A stretch of DNA of 64,000 nucleotides from Ectocarpus siliculosus (lineage: Eukaryota; Sar; Phaeophyceae; Ectocarpales; Ectocarpaceae): the NCBI GenBank assembly GCA_000310025.1, contig FN649730.1, positions 1,266,701 to 1,330,700 of the forward strand, read 5' to 3'. Below the pieces are notes generated by a model. That model made no database searches. It had not been told where the DNA came from and saw nothing but the letters and a program-made list of their open reading frames with translations. The translations under genes were made by a program, and so were the position numbers. How positions within the stretch are numbered: position 1 is the first letter of the stretch; the number at the start of each line of letters is the position of its first letter. Below are positions 43,501-54,545 of the stretch, in pieces.

Positions 43501-46500
43501 GCACACTCGCTTAGAACCATCGCCTGCCGTCGAAGGTTGTCGCTGTGGTGCCATACTCGTGTGCAAATCCTCGTCATAACCACAAGGCAAGAGTTTTTAG
43601 CGGGGATTTTGATGGGAATCGATTGTGGTCCGCATGTTGGCATACGACGATTCTCACAGGCATCAGCTTATACACCGTGTTGGCGCACGCACGCATGTAG
43701 AAGATGGCTTGCCGCGGTGCGTTGGTTGGCCCATCACAGATCTCCCGATCGGGGAGGGGGTACCCATAGTCGTGCATGCCGTAGTCGTTAGACCATTTAC
43801 CTCACATCCCTGCAAAGCCGGGACGGAGCACGCCGGGTTCTCACCGGACCAGGCTCTCACATCACCAAACGCGAAGCGCCGTGAGGTTTTGGGCGAGTCG
43901 CATGAAGGGTGCGCTGCATCCTGCTAAGGGTGTTCGGCATCTTGTGCTTACTTCCTTGCGTACGGATTACAGCTGCGAATTTCTTACTTTGATTTCTGGT
44001 GCTTTCACTTCCAGAGACAGTTATAAGCACTGTGTACCTGCCTCGAGGGTGCTTGGCCAATTTAACACACAACGTGGTGCGATCATCCCCTTCGCGCGGA
44101 GTGAGGATTCTCGATCCCGCACAACATAATCTACTCGACCACCATTCATTATGGTTACCGCAAAAAACAAATATAGGGGGGAAAAAAGCGGTATCCTGGT
44201 TGCCGAGCTCACGAAGTGATCGGCCTGTTTTACAACGTCGTGGCTAAGCGACGAAAACCCAAACCCTGATGGCAAACACTGGCGGGTTATGTGCGTGGGG
44301 GGGAATTTGTAAGGGAAGTGTGTGTGGTTTCAGGTAGATCCGCCAAGCAACCCTTATCTCACGATCTAAAAAATACTTCGTACCACCTAGGATACATATG
44401 TGTACGTGCATTTTTGCAGCGGGATCCAAGAGCTCCACCCTCTGGGGCAAGACCCGACAGAGGTATATTGGCATCGTTAACGTAATTCCTAAAATTGCAG
44501 ACGAAGAGAATAGTTGTCTTTTCTTCGTCGTTATTGGAAAAGAAAAGGACGAGGGCTCGCTCTTCTCGCGCCCTCCCTTTTCGCGCGGTCATGAAAGATG
44601 ACAACACGCTGCCAATAAACGACGGCCTGCCAAATTAGACGCTTGGCATCAACAAAAGCGTCAGATTGTGTCGTTCGGCGAGAACGCCGGTCAAGCTAGA
44701 CGTTTCTGACGGGAGTGTCATCTGGCGATACCAGGTGGGGTGGGTGGGGGGGGATGGCATGGTGCACTCTATTGGTGACAGGAGGGCGGCTTGTCCGCAA
44801 GTACAGAGCTGTTTGATTGGCTGTGCTTGGCTCCGGAAGTGACCCAACCGCTGGGTGTGAACATCGAAGGGTTGGCGGCACCCAGCAAGCATTCGTGCGA
44901 TCTCTTCTTAAAGTCGTGTCCGTTCATCCATGCGTCCCTGCCCCCCAAAAGCCAAACGTTGGAACACAATCATGATTGCATCGCATCGAACAAACCCCCT
45001 CTCTTTGTTCCGTCGGGATTGGTTTCTCTGGAAGGCGTAGCTGCCCGCCCGTGGGCGCGTGAGAGAGAACAAAAACGCACGACACAGATGCGACCACAAC
45101 AACCATTTGCGGGACACCAAGCGAGAAGAGACGGACCCTTGCTCCCGTCCACACTCTTGTCATTTTCGTTTGCGTGTACCCTCCTTTGATGACGCGTAGT
45201 CGATGGGTTAGCAGCTGAGGCATGCAATACACAATACATGACTACGCCCTCCCCTCCGCCCGCTCGCACGTCCTTTCGTCTGTTGTCGCAGTGGAGACTT
45301 TCTGGTAGTACTCCAAGGGCTAGCGCGGGAGTGGACGTTTTCGACCTCGATCTGTTCGGCAAGTATCCCACCTGTTCCCAAGAGTATATCGCTCTATTCG
45401 TTTGCGGCTGAAAAACGTTTTTTTGAGGTTCTGTGGATGCCGTCCACCGCGGCATCAACCTTTTATGATTCGACAATGCCTTGTCTCTGTCGATTCTGCC
45501 TGTGTAGACAATCTCGACCCATTTTTTCTTTTTGTATATCCTGCTCGCGTTCCTGCGTCCGTGCCGCTACCCCCCCCCCCCTGCCAAGAAGAGATACTTC
45601 TAATCTGCGTCACACCAAAACAAAAAGGTGGCGATGCATGCTTTCACCTTTTTGTCGGCGCTGATGTGCCTCATGTTTGTTTGTGTTCATCTTGTCAGTG
45701 GTGTCTTGTCCTTTTTTGCGCTATCAAATGCACTTCAAGACGGAGGCTGCCGAACCGTGACGCGAACCGTGACGACGCTGTCCCTTGAAGCACCGACACA
45801 AACCTGTCGTGCCCTGCCACGCTCCCCTATCGCCGTTATTCCGTTTCGCTACCTACCGTACGAACGATTCTCACGCCCTTGCGGGTTGCGGCGTACGTAC
45901 GTTCGGCGGGGCGGGGGCGGTCCTACTTTCCACCGCAGACGTGGAGTCCGCCGACATGTTGTCCCTCTCCGACAGCGGCATCGTGGTGATCTGCTACTTC
46001 TCCGCCGGTACCTACGAGGAATACCGCGACGACGAGGCCGACTTCCCGCGGTCCGCGCTAGGTAACCGTGTTGAGTATTACTCCGGCTCGTGGTGGATCA
46101 ACATCAATGACGAGGTGCGGCGGAGGGACTACTATTGGAGTGTTGCTCGTTCCACTTGGCGGATGGTTGGTTGGTTGGATTCAGCGTCGCCCTCCCTAAC
46201 GCCCAGCGCTCGACATGGAAGTCTTTGTGGAAAAAAATGGAGGATGTTGCTTTTCTTCGAGTTGCGGGCGATTTCTCTCTCAAGGGCGTTTTTTTTTTCT
46301 CTGTGGTGTGCTGGGACGCGGTGGATTATTGGCATCAACGGCGAGGTGCGGTGGAGGGACTTTGGTTGGTGGGTGATTGGATTTATTTTCGCGGGTCAAC
46401 ATCAACGTCGTGGTGCGGCGGCGGCGAGACTGCTGCCTGTTCGTCCAGTAGCCTTCAACAAAAACATTGACAACACATCCCCTTCGACTGTGGTATTATC

Positions 46501-49500
46501 TCTTTATCTCGAACTGGCAGTCTTCCTGTTATTGTACCTTTACTCGTTTTTTTTATCAACACCAACACCACCATCAACAATAACATCGACATAATTTGAC
46601 TGTGGTATTATCCGATACGGGTACGTAATCTCTTCTGTGATTGTATGTACACTTTCCTAACAACAACAACAACAACAATGAACGGCAGGACATCAAGCCC
46701 GTTATGGAGGGCCGGCTAGACCTGGCTTCCGAGAAGGGGTGTGACGCGGTGGATCCGGACTTCATGGAGGTGAGAACACTCACACGCCATTCGCACTACA
46801 GGGGGTGACAAGCTCACACACCCAGAGCACTTGCAGAGATGGGAACACGCCCACACCAATCATCGCGCGACACGCCCACACCAATCATCGGGGACACGCC
46901 CACACGAATCATCGCGCGACAGAGGCTAGAACGTTCCCACATACAGAGATGAGAAACTCGCATCCTAATCGCACTACAGGGGTGACAAGCTCACACATCC
47001 GAAGCACTACAGAGATGAGAACACTCACTCACGCACCCAGAGCACTACAGCGATGAGATGGGGGAAATACGGGGGAGTTTCTTACCTCTTTCGTGCGATT
47101 GGTGTGAGAGTTTGTCACCCCTGTGGTGCGTTTGGCGTGGGAGTGTGTTCACCTCTGTGGTGCGATTGATGTTTGGAGTTTGTCACCGCTGTTGTTGCCC
47201 TTGGTGTGTTTGTCTGTCACCCCTGTCGTGTCGTTGGTATGGAAGCGTTCTAACCTTTGTCGCGAGATTATTGCAATCGCCCCAATGCGGTGGCAAACTC
47301 CCATACCGCGGGCCCTCCCACACGATGGTTATTTCGGTGTCCTTACGCCCCTCTCCCTTTAGACCCCATCTGCTCGAGTTCGCTCTCCCACCCATGCACG
47401 GCGGCACCGCAGATGTATATCTCAACCCGAGCCTCAGTATCGGGACATACATCGGGTGTGTGCTCTTGATCAGCGACGAGAAAGGACACAACCAACAGAT
47501 TTTGTGCCTCGCGGACCTCTTGGTCCAAGTTTACCCTGAGCCTTTTTTTTTTTTCGCGCTGTTTCTGTCGCGGATGAAACCCAGTCGTTCAGCTTCGCGG
47601 CGAACGAAACCGGGTGGAACATCACCGCTGACGAGCAGCTGGGGTACAACAAGTGGATAGCGGACCAGGTGAGAGGAAGAAGAAGAAAGAGGGGGGGGGG
47701 GGGGGTACTCATAGTCGTGTATGCCGAAGTCGTTAGACCATTGACCTCTCATCCCCACGAAACCGGGACGGAGCACACCGGGTTCTCACCGGACCAGGCT
47801 CTCTCACATCACCCAAGCGCGAAGAACCGTGAGGTATTCGGCGAGTCGGGGGGACAATAAACACACGTGAAAATATCTCGACGATCGGTCCTGTGGGAGC
47901 AATGCTCCGTCCTCTCGAGGGACGCGTGGGTCAATCGTCTACCAGCCAAGGAATGCAAAGCATTAGAGTACGCCCCCCTCCCCCTTGATTGTCTGGGATC
48001 TCTGCCAGGCGCACGCGCGAAATTTATCGGTGGGGTTGAAGAATGACAGGCTCCAGATGGAGGAGTTGGAGCCATGGTTCGACTGGGCGCTGTCCACGGA
48101 CTGCTACGTTGAGGAAGACTGCGGCGTGAGTTTTTTTTTGTTTTATGTCGTTGCTTTCGTTTTTTTTTTGTTTTTGGTCTTGGGGCTTCCCTGCCTTCCA
48201 CCCTTCTTCCCTCCGACGCGCCGTCTTTGTGGTTTAGAAGTTAGATATATGGTGGAGACCACAAATTGAGAAGGGCTGGGTTTTGTTGTTCCTGCTTGTG
48301 CAGTGCGTTGCGTTTGTTGCGTTGGGGTGGGTTTGTGCTCTTTGTGTTTAGGCTGGTGACCAGCTGGTAGCACGCTATCTAGCAGCCGACCCATGAAATG
48401 ATATGTAGACGTGCTTCCGTTTTCTAAGCATCGGTCATGTTGAGATGCACGGACACCGTGCAAAGGTGAGCGGCAAGAGAGCCCAAGGGGACTCCATCAC
48501 CCATTAATGAAAATCACAACACTTCCCAAAACCACCCAGAGGCTCCTTGTGTCATACAGACCCCGGAGCCTCTTCACAGCTTGCCCAACGGGTAAAATGC
48601 AAACTATTTGTAGTTCCAACACCCAATACCTCCAGGAAAAGCACAATAAACAGTTGAACTATAATGCCGATGGAAAACCAACCGAGAACGCTAGGCCGAT
48701 GTTCGGAAAGCCTCAACAGGACGGTGCCGCGAGGCGAGGTGCCCAGCCCCAGCTTCGACAGCAGAAGAAGTGGAACGAATTCCCCGGGGGGTTATGAGGC
48801 TAGCGGAGCGTCGTCGTAAATCGTTCGATACCTCGTCACTGCCATATGCCGTCTTCGCGGTGGCGGCCTTTTGGTCGAGACCCAGGCGTCCAACTACGAG
48901 CGGCATCCAGCGTTTAGTCTTCCTCGGGAGCATGCCGCAGACGGAGAACATTTGCCACGCCCTCCCGAAGGATCGCCGAGTACCAGAAGCCGCCCAGAAT
49001 CGGACGCGTGGGTCTGGGCTTTGAAGGAGGCCATTGCGCAAGACCCTTGCCGGCGAGGCGGATGGATGTGGGCCAGTACGGACGCGGTCGGCTTACACAA
49101 GAACCCCCGGGGGATCCGTTCCTTTTCTCCTTTGGGGGGTCGGGATGCCCCTTGCGCCTTGCTGTTGGATGCACAGCGTATCCGCTATAGACTAGAAGGC
49201 AGCGCTGGCTTGTAGGCTTGGTGGATATGCTGTGCATCTGTAACGCTTTATTTCGCGGAAACACGCTGTAGCCGCTGAGGACCGGTTGAAAAGCCGGACG
49301 GGAAGAGTCCTTGTCCGTCCTGTCATTCCTGGTAAGCCGCACCAGCTTGGACTCGAACACACCCTCGTTGTCTGCGTCGGCATTTCACGAACAACCGACC
49401 TTCCGGCCCTCCTGGCAAGCCTCATTGGCTTCGACTCGAACACAGGTTTCCTGTCTGCCCTCTGCGTTTCATGGAAGCCCCGTGACCCGCCGGTACTCAT

Positions 49501-51764
49501 GTCAAGCCGCAGCTTCCGCTGGCGTACAGGTTTGTCTGTCATCTTCCCATCGTTAATGGTGAATGATGGCGCGGTCAACAAACCTGTATTCCAGCCGGAG
49601 CTGCGACTTGACATGCGGGCCGGCTGGACAAGGACTTTTCATGAATCGCAACACAGACGATAAACCCGGTTTCGAGTCTAGACAGCGGCGTTTGCGACGA
49701 AGGTCGAGACCAAACCCAAAACACCCCCCGTGCATCAGTTTTTTTCCCAAGCCGTACCTACCAACTCAAGACACTCTCCTACATCCGATTTTCTCTTACA
49801 GCTCGTTTCTCATAACCTGGACAACCACGTTTTATTCCCGTACATCCGGACGCTCTCTGGAACAAGCTCTCGTAAAAATATAAACCCGAAGAGAAACATC
49901 TTTCGCTCTCTTTTCTACGTACTGTCTCTGAAACCATATCGTAAAACCCACAGCCTCTGCTGACTACTGTGTGTGCTCGTTTGCTTGCGTGTGTATGTAT
50001 GATGGTAGTCGTTGTTGTTGTCGTTGTCCTGACATGAAAAACCGTTCCGACCTCTCTATCCAGTGCATTTATCTGTCCATACTGATCTAACACTTGACGC
50101 GGTCGATTCCGTGGTCAGGTTAACTTACCCTAAAGGGTATACTAAAATACATCGGACCCGGAGGGTCCACAAGTCAACAGAAGTCAAGAAAGAAAGACTA
50201 GAACCCTCAGCTCGCCTCTACCCGCTATGCGAGGTGAACATAGTCTGGTAGTCAACATCACGGGGGGGTAGGTATGTTCCCTGGTTCAATCTTGGTACGT
50301 CACAGAAAAAGAGAGAAGGCCAGCTAGAAGTAAAATCACAGAGAAGATAACGAAGAAGAACCGAAGAAGGAAAAGAGAATGGCACACGCCAGAACCACTA
50401 CTGCTGTGACGAACAACAAACAAACCAAGGAAGACAAAAAGAATGGTTGGTGCAATGTCGCACGCGCCTTAAATATGTACGTTCTCTTCAAGAAACCGCC
50501 GCCGCCGCTACCGACTAGTTTGATTGTGTGGTTGTGGGTGGTGGCAGTCGTACGCGCCTTATTTCCGCCCTTAGATCCACACGCTCCCATAAACAGTTGC
50601 CTCTTTAAATCCCAGCCGCAACTGACGGCATCAGCTTGTTTGTGTGTTTTGCTTGTTTGGGGTGTGTGTGGTGGCAGTCATATGGGCCTTTCGTTACGGC
50701 GGGAAAGGCTGTTCTTGACGCTGAGTTCGCGGTACAAGACTTGGGCCTATGCAACGACACGCTGTGGCATCCGATCGACTTCATCGTCAAGGTGAGTGCG
50801 TGTGAAGGGGAACGGTGGATGATTGTTGCCCTTTTTGTCGTTGACGTCGTTTGTTCTTCTTGATGCTGCTGCTCCTGCTGATGGTCTGGCTGTGTTGGTG
50901 GTGGTGGTGGTTGTTGTTGCTGCTGCTGCTGATGGCCGGCTGTGTTGGTGGTTGATGTTGCTCTTTCCTCCTGCTGCTGATGGCCTGGCTATGGGTATTG
51001 TTGCCGCAGCTCCTACTGATGATGGCCTGGCTTTGGTTGTCGCTGTTGTTGCTGCTGCTTCTCGTGCTGCTTACGGCCTGGCTTTGGTTATTATTGCCGC
51101 AGCTCCTACTGATGATGGCCTGGCTTTGGTTGTCGCTGTTGTTGCTGCTGCTTCTCGTGCTGCTTACGGCCTGGCTTTGGTTATTATTGCCGCAGCTCCT
51201 ACTGATGATGGCCTGGCTTTGGTTGTCGCTGTTGTTGCTGCTGCTTCTCGTGCTGCTTATGGCCTGACTTTGGTTGTTGTGGTTGTTTTCTTGGTCGGCG
51301 GTGGAAGGCGATGATGTTTCAGAACGCCCGCGCCTCTAGAGGTTCCCACTGTTGTACGTGTACCTCCCGCCCCCTCGTGTGATCAAATCCGTCCAGAGTT
51401 GTGACCCCCCCCTCCGCCCGCGTGATGGAATTAATCCTTCCAGAGTTATGAGCTGGACGAGCAGCGATGTAGCTGCGGCTTCCCGGAGACAAACTTCGAG
51501 TGCGACGAGGTCCTCGCGGCGCACGCGTCGTCGAGCAGCAGCAGCAGCACGAGCGGGGGAACAACTTCTTACACCTCCGGAGAGGGCTCCGCGGCCGGCA
51601 CCGGCGACGGCGGGGAGGGGGGAGAAGGGACCCCCACGTGGGTGATCGTGACCGCGATAGCGGTAGCGGTGCTTGCGGGGATGATGGCCTACGGCGCGGT
51701 GGTGTGGAGGAGGAGACGGGGGAAGAACGAGAAGGTGGAGGGCGTGGACGATTTTTGTGGCTGA
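40433..51764 (+). CDS. Glycoside hydrolase family 114 (alpha-1,4-polygalactosaminidase-like), membrane-anchored
   Basis: Eight exons join to 351 codons plus stop: 40433-40528, 45292-45358, 45939-46114, 46689-46769, 47585-47668, 48009-48125, 50678-50791, 51444-51764. The signal peptide is MRRWCVWRLGELLLLLLPSY. The family 114 (TIM-barrel) landmarks follow in order: WWRPGPGVNWDWRLSG, VDVFDLDLFD, VVICYFSAGTYEEYR, FPRSALG, EGRLDLASEKGCDAVDPD, LGYNKWIADQAH, LSVGLKND, WFDWALSTDCY and GKAVLDAEF. The Asp in CDAVDPD and the Glu in DAEF are where I expect the catalytic acids. The enzyme would hydrolyse galactosamine-containing glycans outside the cell; the algal substrate is unknown. A Ser/Gly stalk, one membrane helix and a basic tail (WRRRRGK) would anchor it in the membrane. 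The first intron is 4.8 kb and intron 2 has a GC donor. Confidence 0.9.
41088..41160. repeat. Repeat pair, copy 1
   Basis: CAAGGCAACTCCGAAGAATT followed by ACGAGACA recurs at 42475-42520 as CAAGGCAACTCCGAAGAATC. Both lie in intron 1 of the GH114 gene. Their flank CGATTACTCCACAA recalls the MITE interior. Confidence 0.5.
42425..42525. repeat. Repeat pair, copy 2, with MITE-like flank
   Basis: It contains CTCGATTACTCCACAACCAA (compare CTCGATTACTCCACGACGAA in the MITE at 62195) and then CAAGGCAACTCCGAAGAATC. It is possibly a degraded relative of that MITE. Confidence 0.45.
43758..44265 (+). repeat. Dispersed repeat R1, long copy
   Basis: Collinear with 33990-34485 from the head (CATAGTCGTGCATGCCGTAG) to AAAACCCAAACCC. 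It lies in intron 1 of the GH114 gene. Confidence 0.75.
45292..45358 (+). CDS. GH114 exon 2: strand motif VDVFDLDLFD, GC donor
   Basis: Phase 0-1 (67 bp), with acceptor TCGCAG|TGG. It encodes WRLSGSTPRASAGVDVFDLD then LF plus a split Asp. The donor reads TTCG|GCAAGT, so this intron is GC-AG. Confidence 0.82.
45939..46114 (+). CDS. GH114 exon 3: VICYFSAGTYEEYR core
   Basis: Phase 1-0, with acceptor CCGCAG|AC. It encodes VESADMLSLSDSGIVVICYF, SAGTYEEYRDDEADFPRSAL and YYSGSWWININDE. The donor is GAG|GTGCGG. Confidence 0.9.
46689..46769 (+). CDS. GH114 exon 4: catalytic Asp region
   Basis: Phase 0-0 (27 codons). It encodes DIKPVMEGRLDLASEKGCDA then VDPDFME. The donor is GAG|GTGAGA. Confidence 0.9.
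46770..47275. repeat. Intronic repeat array with two opposed arms
   Basis: From 46770 to 47050, units of roughly 30-45 bp contain ACTACAG(A/GG)GxTGA, CAAGCTCACAC and ACACGCCCACACCAATCAT. From 47080 to 47270 the same words appear as reverse complements (TTGTCACCCCTGTGGTGCG). The halves form an imperfect inverted repeat inside intron 4 of the GH114 gene. The first unit starts at the donor site itself. Confidence 0.65.
47585..47668 (+). CDS. GH114 exon 5
   Basis: Phase 0-0 (28 codons). It encodes SFSFAANETGWNITADEQLG then YNKWIADQ, the family's 'LT..DQ..YN.WLA' helix. The donor is CAG|GTGAGA. Confidence 0.9.
47690..47850 (+). repeat. Dispersed repeat R1
   Basis: A 16-base G-run, then TACTCATAGTCGTGTATGCC, the tRNA-like head, CCGGGACGGAGCACACCGGG and CACCGGACCAGGCTCTC, 22 bases after the donor of GH114 exon 5. 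Confidence 0.75.
47885..47985 (-). repeat. Dispersed repeat R1, inverted diverged copy
   Basis: It contains CTCCGTCCTCTCGAGGGACG, CGTGGGTCAATCGTCTACCA and GAGTACGCCCCCC. It matches the copies at 63755-63905 and, in reverse, the R1 head, ending in a C-run just before the exon 6 acceptor. Confidence 0.6.
48009..48125 (+). CDS. GH114 exon 6
   Basis: Phase 0-0 (39 codons). It encodes AHARNLSVGLKNDRLQMEEL, then EPWFDWALSTDCYVEEDCG. GLKND and the C-rich FDWA..DC are family motifs. The donor is GGC|GTGAGT. Confidence 0.92.
49165..49235. repeat. Short inverted repeat (hairpin)
   Basis: GATGCACAGCGTATCC pairs with GGATATGCTGTGCATC (one mismatch) across a loop of about 35 bases, in intron 6 of the GH114 gene. 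Confidence 0.65.
49395..49705. repeat. Long imperfect foldback with ~130-bp arms
   Basis: CATGTCAAGCCGCAGCTTCC ...ACAGGTTT is mirrored as AAACCTGT...GGAGCTGCGACTTGACATG around a 45-base centre. Pairing continues outward (TTTCATGGAA with TTTTCATGAA reversed, CGACTCGAACACAGG with CCGGTTTCGAGTC). The left arm also contains an internal ~97-bp direct repeat starting at about 49330. Confidence 0.72.
50678..50791 (+). CDS. GH114 exon 7: catalytic Glu region
   Basis: Phase 0-0 (38 codons). It encodes YGPFVTAGKAVLDAEFAVQD, then LGLCNDTLWHPIDFIVK. The donor is AAG|GTGAGT. Confidence 0.88.
50996..51270. repeat. 93-bp minisatellite, about three units
   Basis: GCCGCAGCTCCTACTGATGA recurs at 51003, 51096 and 51189, spaced by 93 bp. 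As 93 is divisible by three, two frames stay open and give hydrophobic repeats. It lies in the last intron of the GH114 gene and is not coding in the model. Confidence 0.85.
51444..51764 (+). CDS. GH114 exon 8: stalk, membrane anchor, tail, stop
   Basis: Phase 0, with acceptor TTCCAG|AGT. It encodes SYELDEQRCSCGFPETNFEC, a Ser/Gly/Thr stalk, a helix (TWVIVTAIAVAVLAGMMAYG), then AVVWRRRRGKNEKVEGVDDF and CG before a TGA at 51762-51764. Confidence 0.9.
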   Translation, partial: SYELDEQRCSCGFPETNFECDEVLAAHASSSSSSSTSGGTTSYTSGEGSAAGTGDGGEGGEGTPTWVIVTAIAVAVLAGMMAYGAVVWRRRRGKNEKVEGVDDFCG

Positions 51765-52364
51765 TGACGATTTGATCTATCCTTTGTTGAGGCTCTTCTT
51801 TTTTTTTTTTTGGCGTGTTGTTTCTTGACGATGGATCTCGTTTGTTGGTGAGGCTTGATTTGTTTCTAGTGAGGCTGGATTTCATTCTTGTGAGAATGGA
51901 CGTTTTTAGTAGGGGTGTGTTACTGGGCTGATGTTGGTGTGGAAGAGGAGAGATGGTGCGAAAAATCGGAGGGCATCGGGGCGGCGTGCTTCGTAGTTCA
52001 ATGGACTTTTGGAACGATTTTCCAAAACCGGTAAGGCTGGATTTAATTGGGGTTAGGGTGAACGGTAGAGTTGTACGGTAGGACCATCACAGTGACTTTT
52101 CTTGGCGAATGGTTTGCTGGAACTCGGCGAGGCGGCGGCGTGATTAACCGAGAACCGTTGCGGGGTCAGGTGTTGCCCTGATTCTAACTCAAGCGGAATG
52201 ACGCGCTGTGTAGAGGCCTCCGTGATGTGAGTGCGGCCGGCCTGGGGTGTTGGGGTCACTCACGCGGCTAGGCCTTAGCTCAGACGGGGGTAGTAGTCGC
52301 CGCGGTGACGGACGTCTCCACCAAGCGCCGATTGCATCTACGGCATGAAATAAGGTGGACACCG

Positions 52365-52620
52365 AACCATTGGCGCTGGTGGGGCGGACTCATGTTTTGG
52401 CATGCCTTAGCGGTTCGACCACGCGTCGAGGATTGGCACCGAAAGATTTGGCTGGAGGGGCGCATGTTTTGGGCATGCCTTTGCGTTCAGAGGACGCTTC
52501 CTCGAGAGGCAGGGTGGTGTGTAGCGTCCAGCAAATGGCTCCTTCGAGGCGCATGTTTTGCTTAACGTGGCGTTATCATTCGCCGTGCCGCTGGCTCTTG
52601 GAGGGGCGGCTCATGCTTTC
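52365..52620. repeat. Degenerate tandem repeat with GGGGCGCATGTTTTG core
   Basis: Four units of about 65-95 bp share TGG(A/T)GGGGCGCATGTTTTGG and CATGCCTT.GCG. No coding similarity. Confidence 0.6.
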
Positions 52621-54424
52621 TACCGGCACACGAGTAGGAAAGGCTGTATGCTTCGTCGTATCAGCATGTACAGAAGAGGGTCGTCTTGGTTACATTAGTC
52701 TTGTTCTTTGTGTACTTTGGAGGGGTGGGGTGGGGTTGGGGGGATGACACACACTTTACGATGTGGTACAATATATCTCTGCCGTCTGTCCATTGTCGAG
52801 ACACTTTAAGGCCGCCGCCGGCGACATTAACATGACACAACACCCAGTGATACTGTTGAGGAAATATTGAGCGAGTCAAAACTGCGGCCGGGTTGTGGTT
52901 TCATTCGAATATCAGGAGTCTTGGTGGCTTGTGTCGCCCATTTTGCTCGGTCTATGCCGGTGCTTCCGCCATTTGAGCGTTGCCCGGATATAAAATATGA
53001 TTTACCAACCAGTATTTTGACATATGTAGTCCGAGTTAACTGGTTGTCTCCGATGTGAGCACGGGGTTCCAGTGCCCTTCCGGAGAATTCGGAAGCGTTT
53101 CATGGGCGTTTTATTATCGTTTCGCCCCGGCCTTTCTCTTTTTCAGCCATAATGCAGTTTCGTCTGCATTTTGTGCCTTCATTGACTCGCGGGAAGGAGG
53201 AGCGTCGTATTCTCTCAGCCCCCCGCTTCGCGTGCGTGTTGCAAAGTGTCACGTGCAGACTCGAGAGAGTGGGCACGGACAATGCCTGAATCTGCGCGCC
53301 TGGCTTGATGCCGGCGCATGTTGTGAAATGTCTGCTACTCTGTTTTTTGACGGGGGAGCGGTCAGTCCGGTAGTACTCTATGGGTTTCCGTAAGTCTTGC
53401 CGTTCGTTGGGGCCTGCGTGATTCGCATGGATGTGGGGATGACGTGGAGTATTGGGGGTAATTTATTGGACGACATGTGGTTGGGTTTGTTTCTGTTGGC
53501 ACGAGGGTTGCTTGTTCATAGCAGGGGGGATTGTCGTACATAGTAGTCCGGGGAACGGGAGGATGAAATTGAATGAATCACGGTAGGTAATCGTGTACCA
53601 ATTTCAGTGAAAAGCGTGTAGTCGGGGGGTGCAAGAACGTTTGAAGCACCACTGGTGGTTGAGTATCCACAACAAGCTTGCTCGCTTTCATGTTTACAAC
53701 GCTTCAGCTGTGACATACCGAAACAGGCTAGGAGTTTATTGGGTATCACAGACGGTAGGAATTCGATGGCCCGGGCGACATGCAGGCCGTCATGTCGCCG
53801 AGAGCACACGACCCGATGCTGAGGCGGCCCCACCCACTTCATTCCCGAACCCCCCCGTTTGCATTTTCATCCTGCCGTGGAGCATCCATGCACTAGACAG
53901 CAGGGTGCTGAGGCTTTCTGGCCGTAGGCGGTGAATGAACTATTGGGATCCGGGTCATTCCGGCTGCTTGCCATGTGGTGTCAGGTTTTGATACAAACGA
54001 TCGAGCGTTCTAGTGCGCACGCATCGTCGGAGAAAAAGTGATTTTTCTTGCGTTGTTGCGTCTCACCATCACACTTACGTAGAAGCTACCATTGTCGCCG
54101 CGCGTCCCAAAGAAAGGTGGGTGCTGGTTGTGTGGTACCACCAACTATGCGTACGAGGACGTCTTGAGGGAAGGTTGCTTGAGACCGTTCCACTCCTAAG
54201 TGGTCCAGCAAAAAAAAATCAAACGGATGCACCCAAGGATGGGGTGGACCTCAGTCCGGCAGCGCAGTAGGCAAACGATCCTCTGTACGGAGACACCAGA
54301 AAAAGACACAGTAAGAACGCCGTCATGTGCCGCCAAACCTTTTCCTACGACCGTTTGGAAATAAATATTACCGCCGTGAGCTGCGCAACTTATACACGGG
54401 ACAGACGGCTCCAACACTTGAGAA

Positions 54425-54545
54425 ATTTCGTGGAACTTTCATTCCCCACAAATTCATTCCCCAGATGAGAAACTTGGTGGAAATTTCATTCCCATGATGA
54501 AAAACTTCGTGGAAAGTTCGTCCCCCAAACGCCAAACAAGGCGTC
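54425..54545. repeat. Degenerate tandem repeat, AAACTTCGTGGAA(A/C)TTTC
   Basis: Three related units (AGAAATTTCGTGGAACTTTC, AGAAACTTGGTGGAAATTTC, AAAAACTTCGTGGAAAGTTC) separated by ATTCCCC. Confidence 0.65.

Noticed and set aside
50823-51314. Hydrophobic repeated protein in GH114 intron 7
   Set aside because: It is a read-through of a 93-bp minisatellite whose period is divisible by three; the GH114 exon chain skips it in phase.
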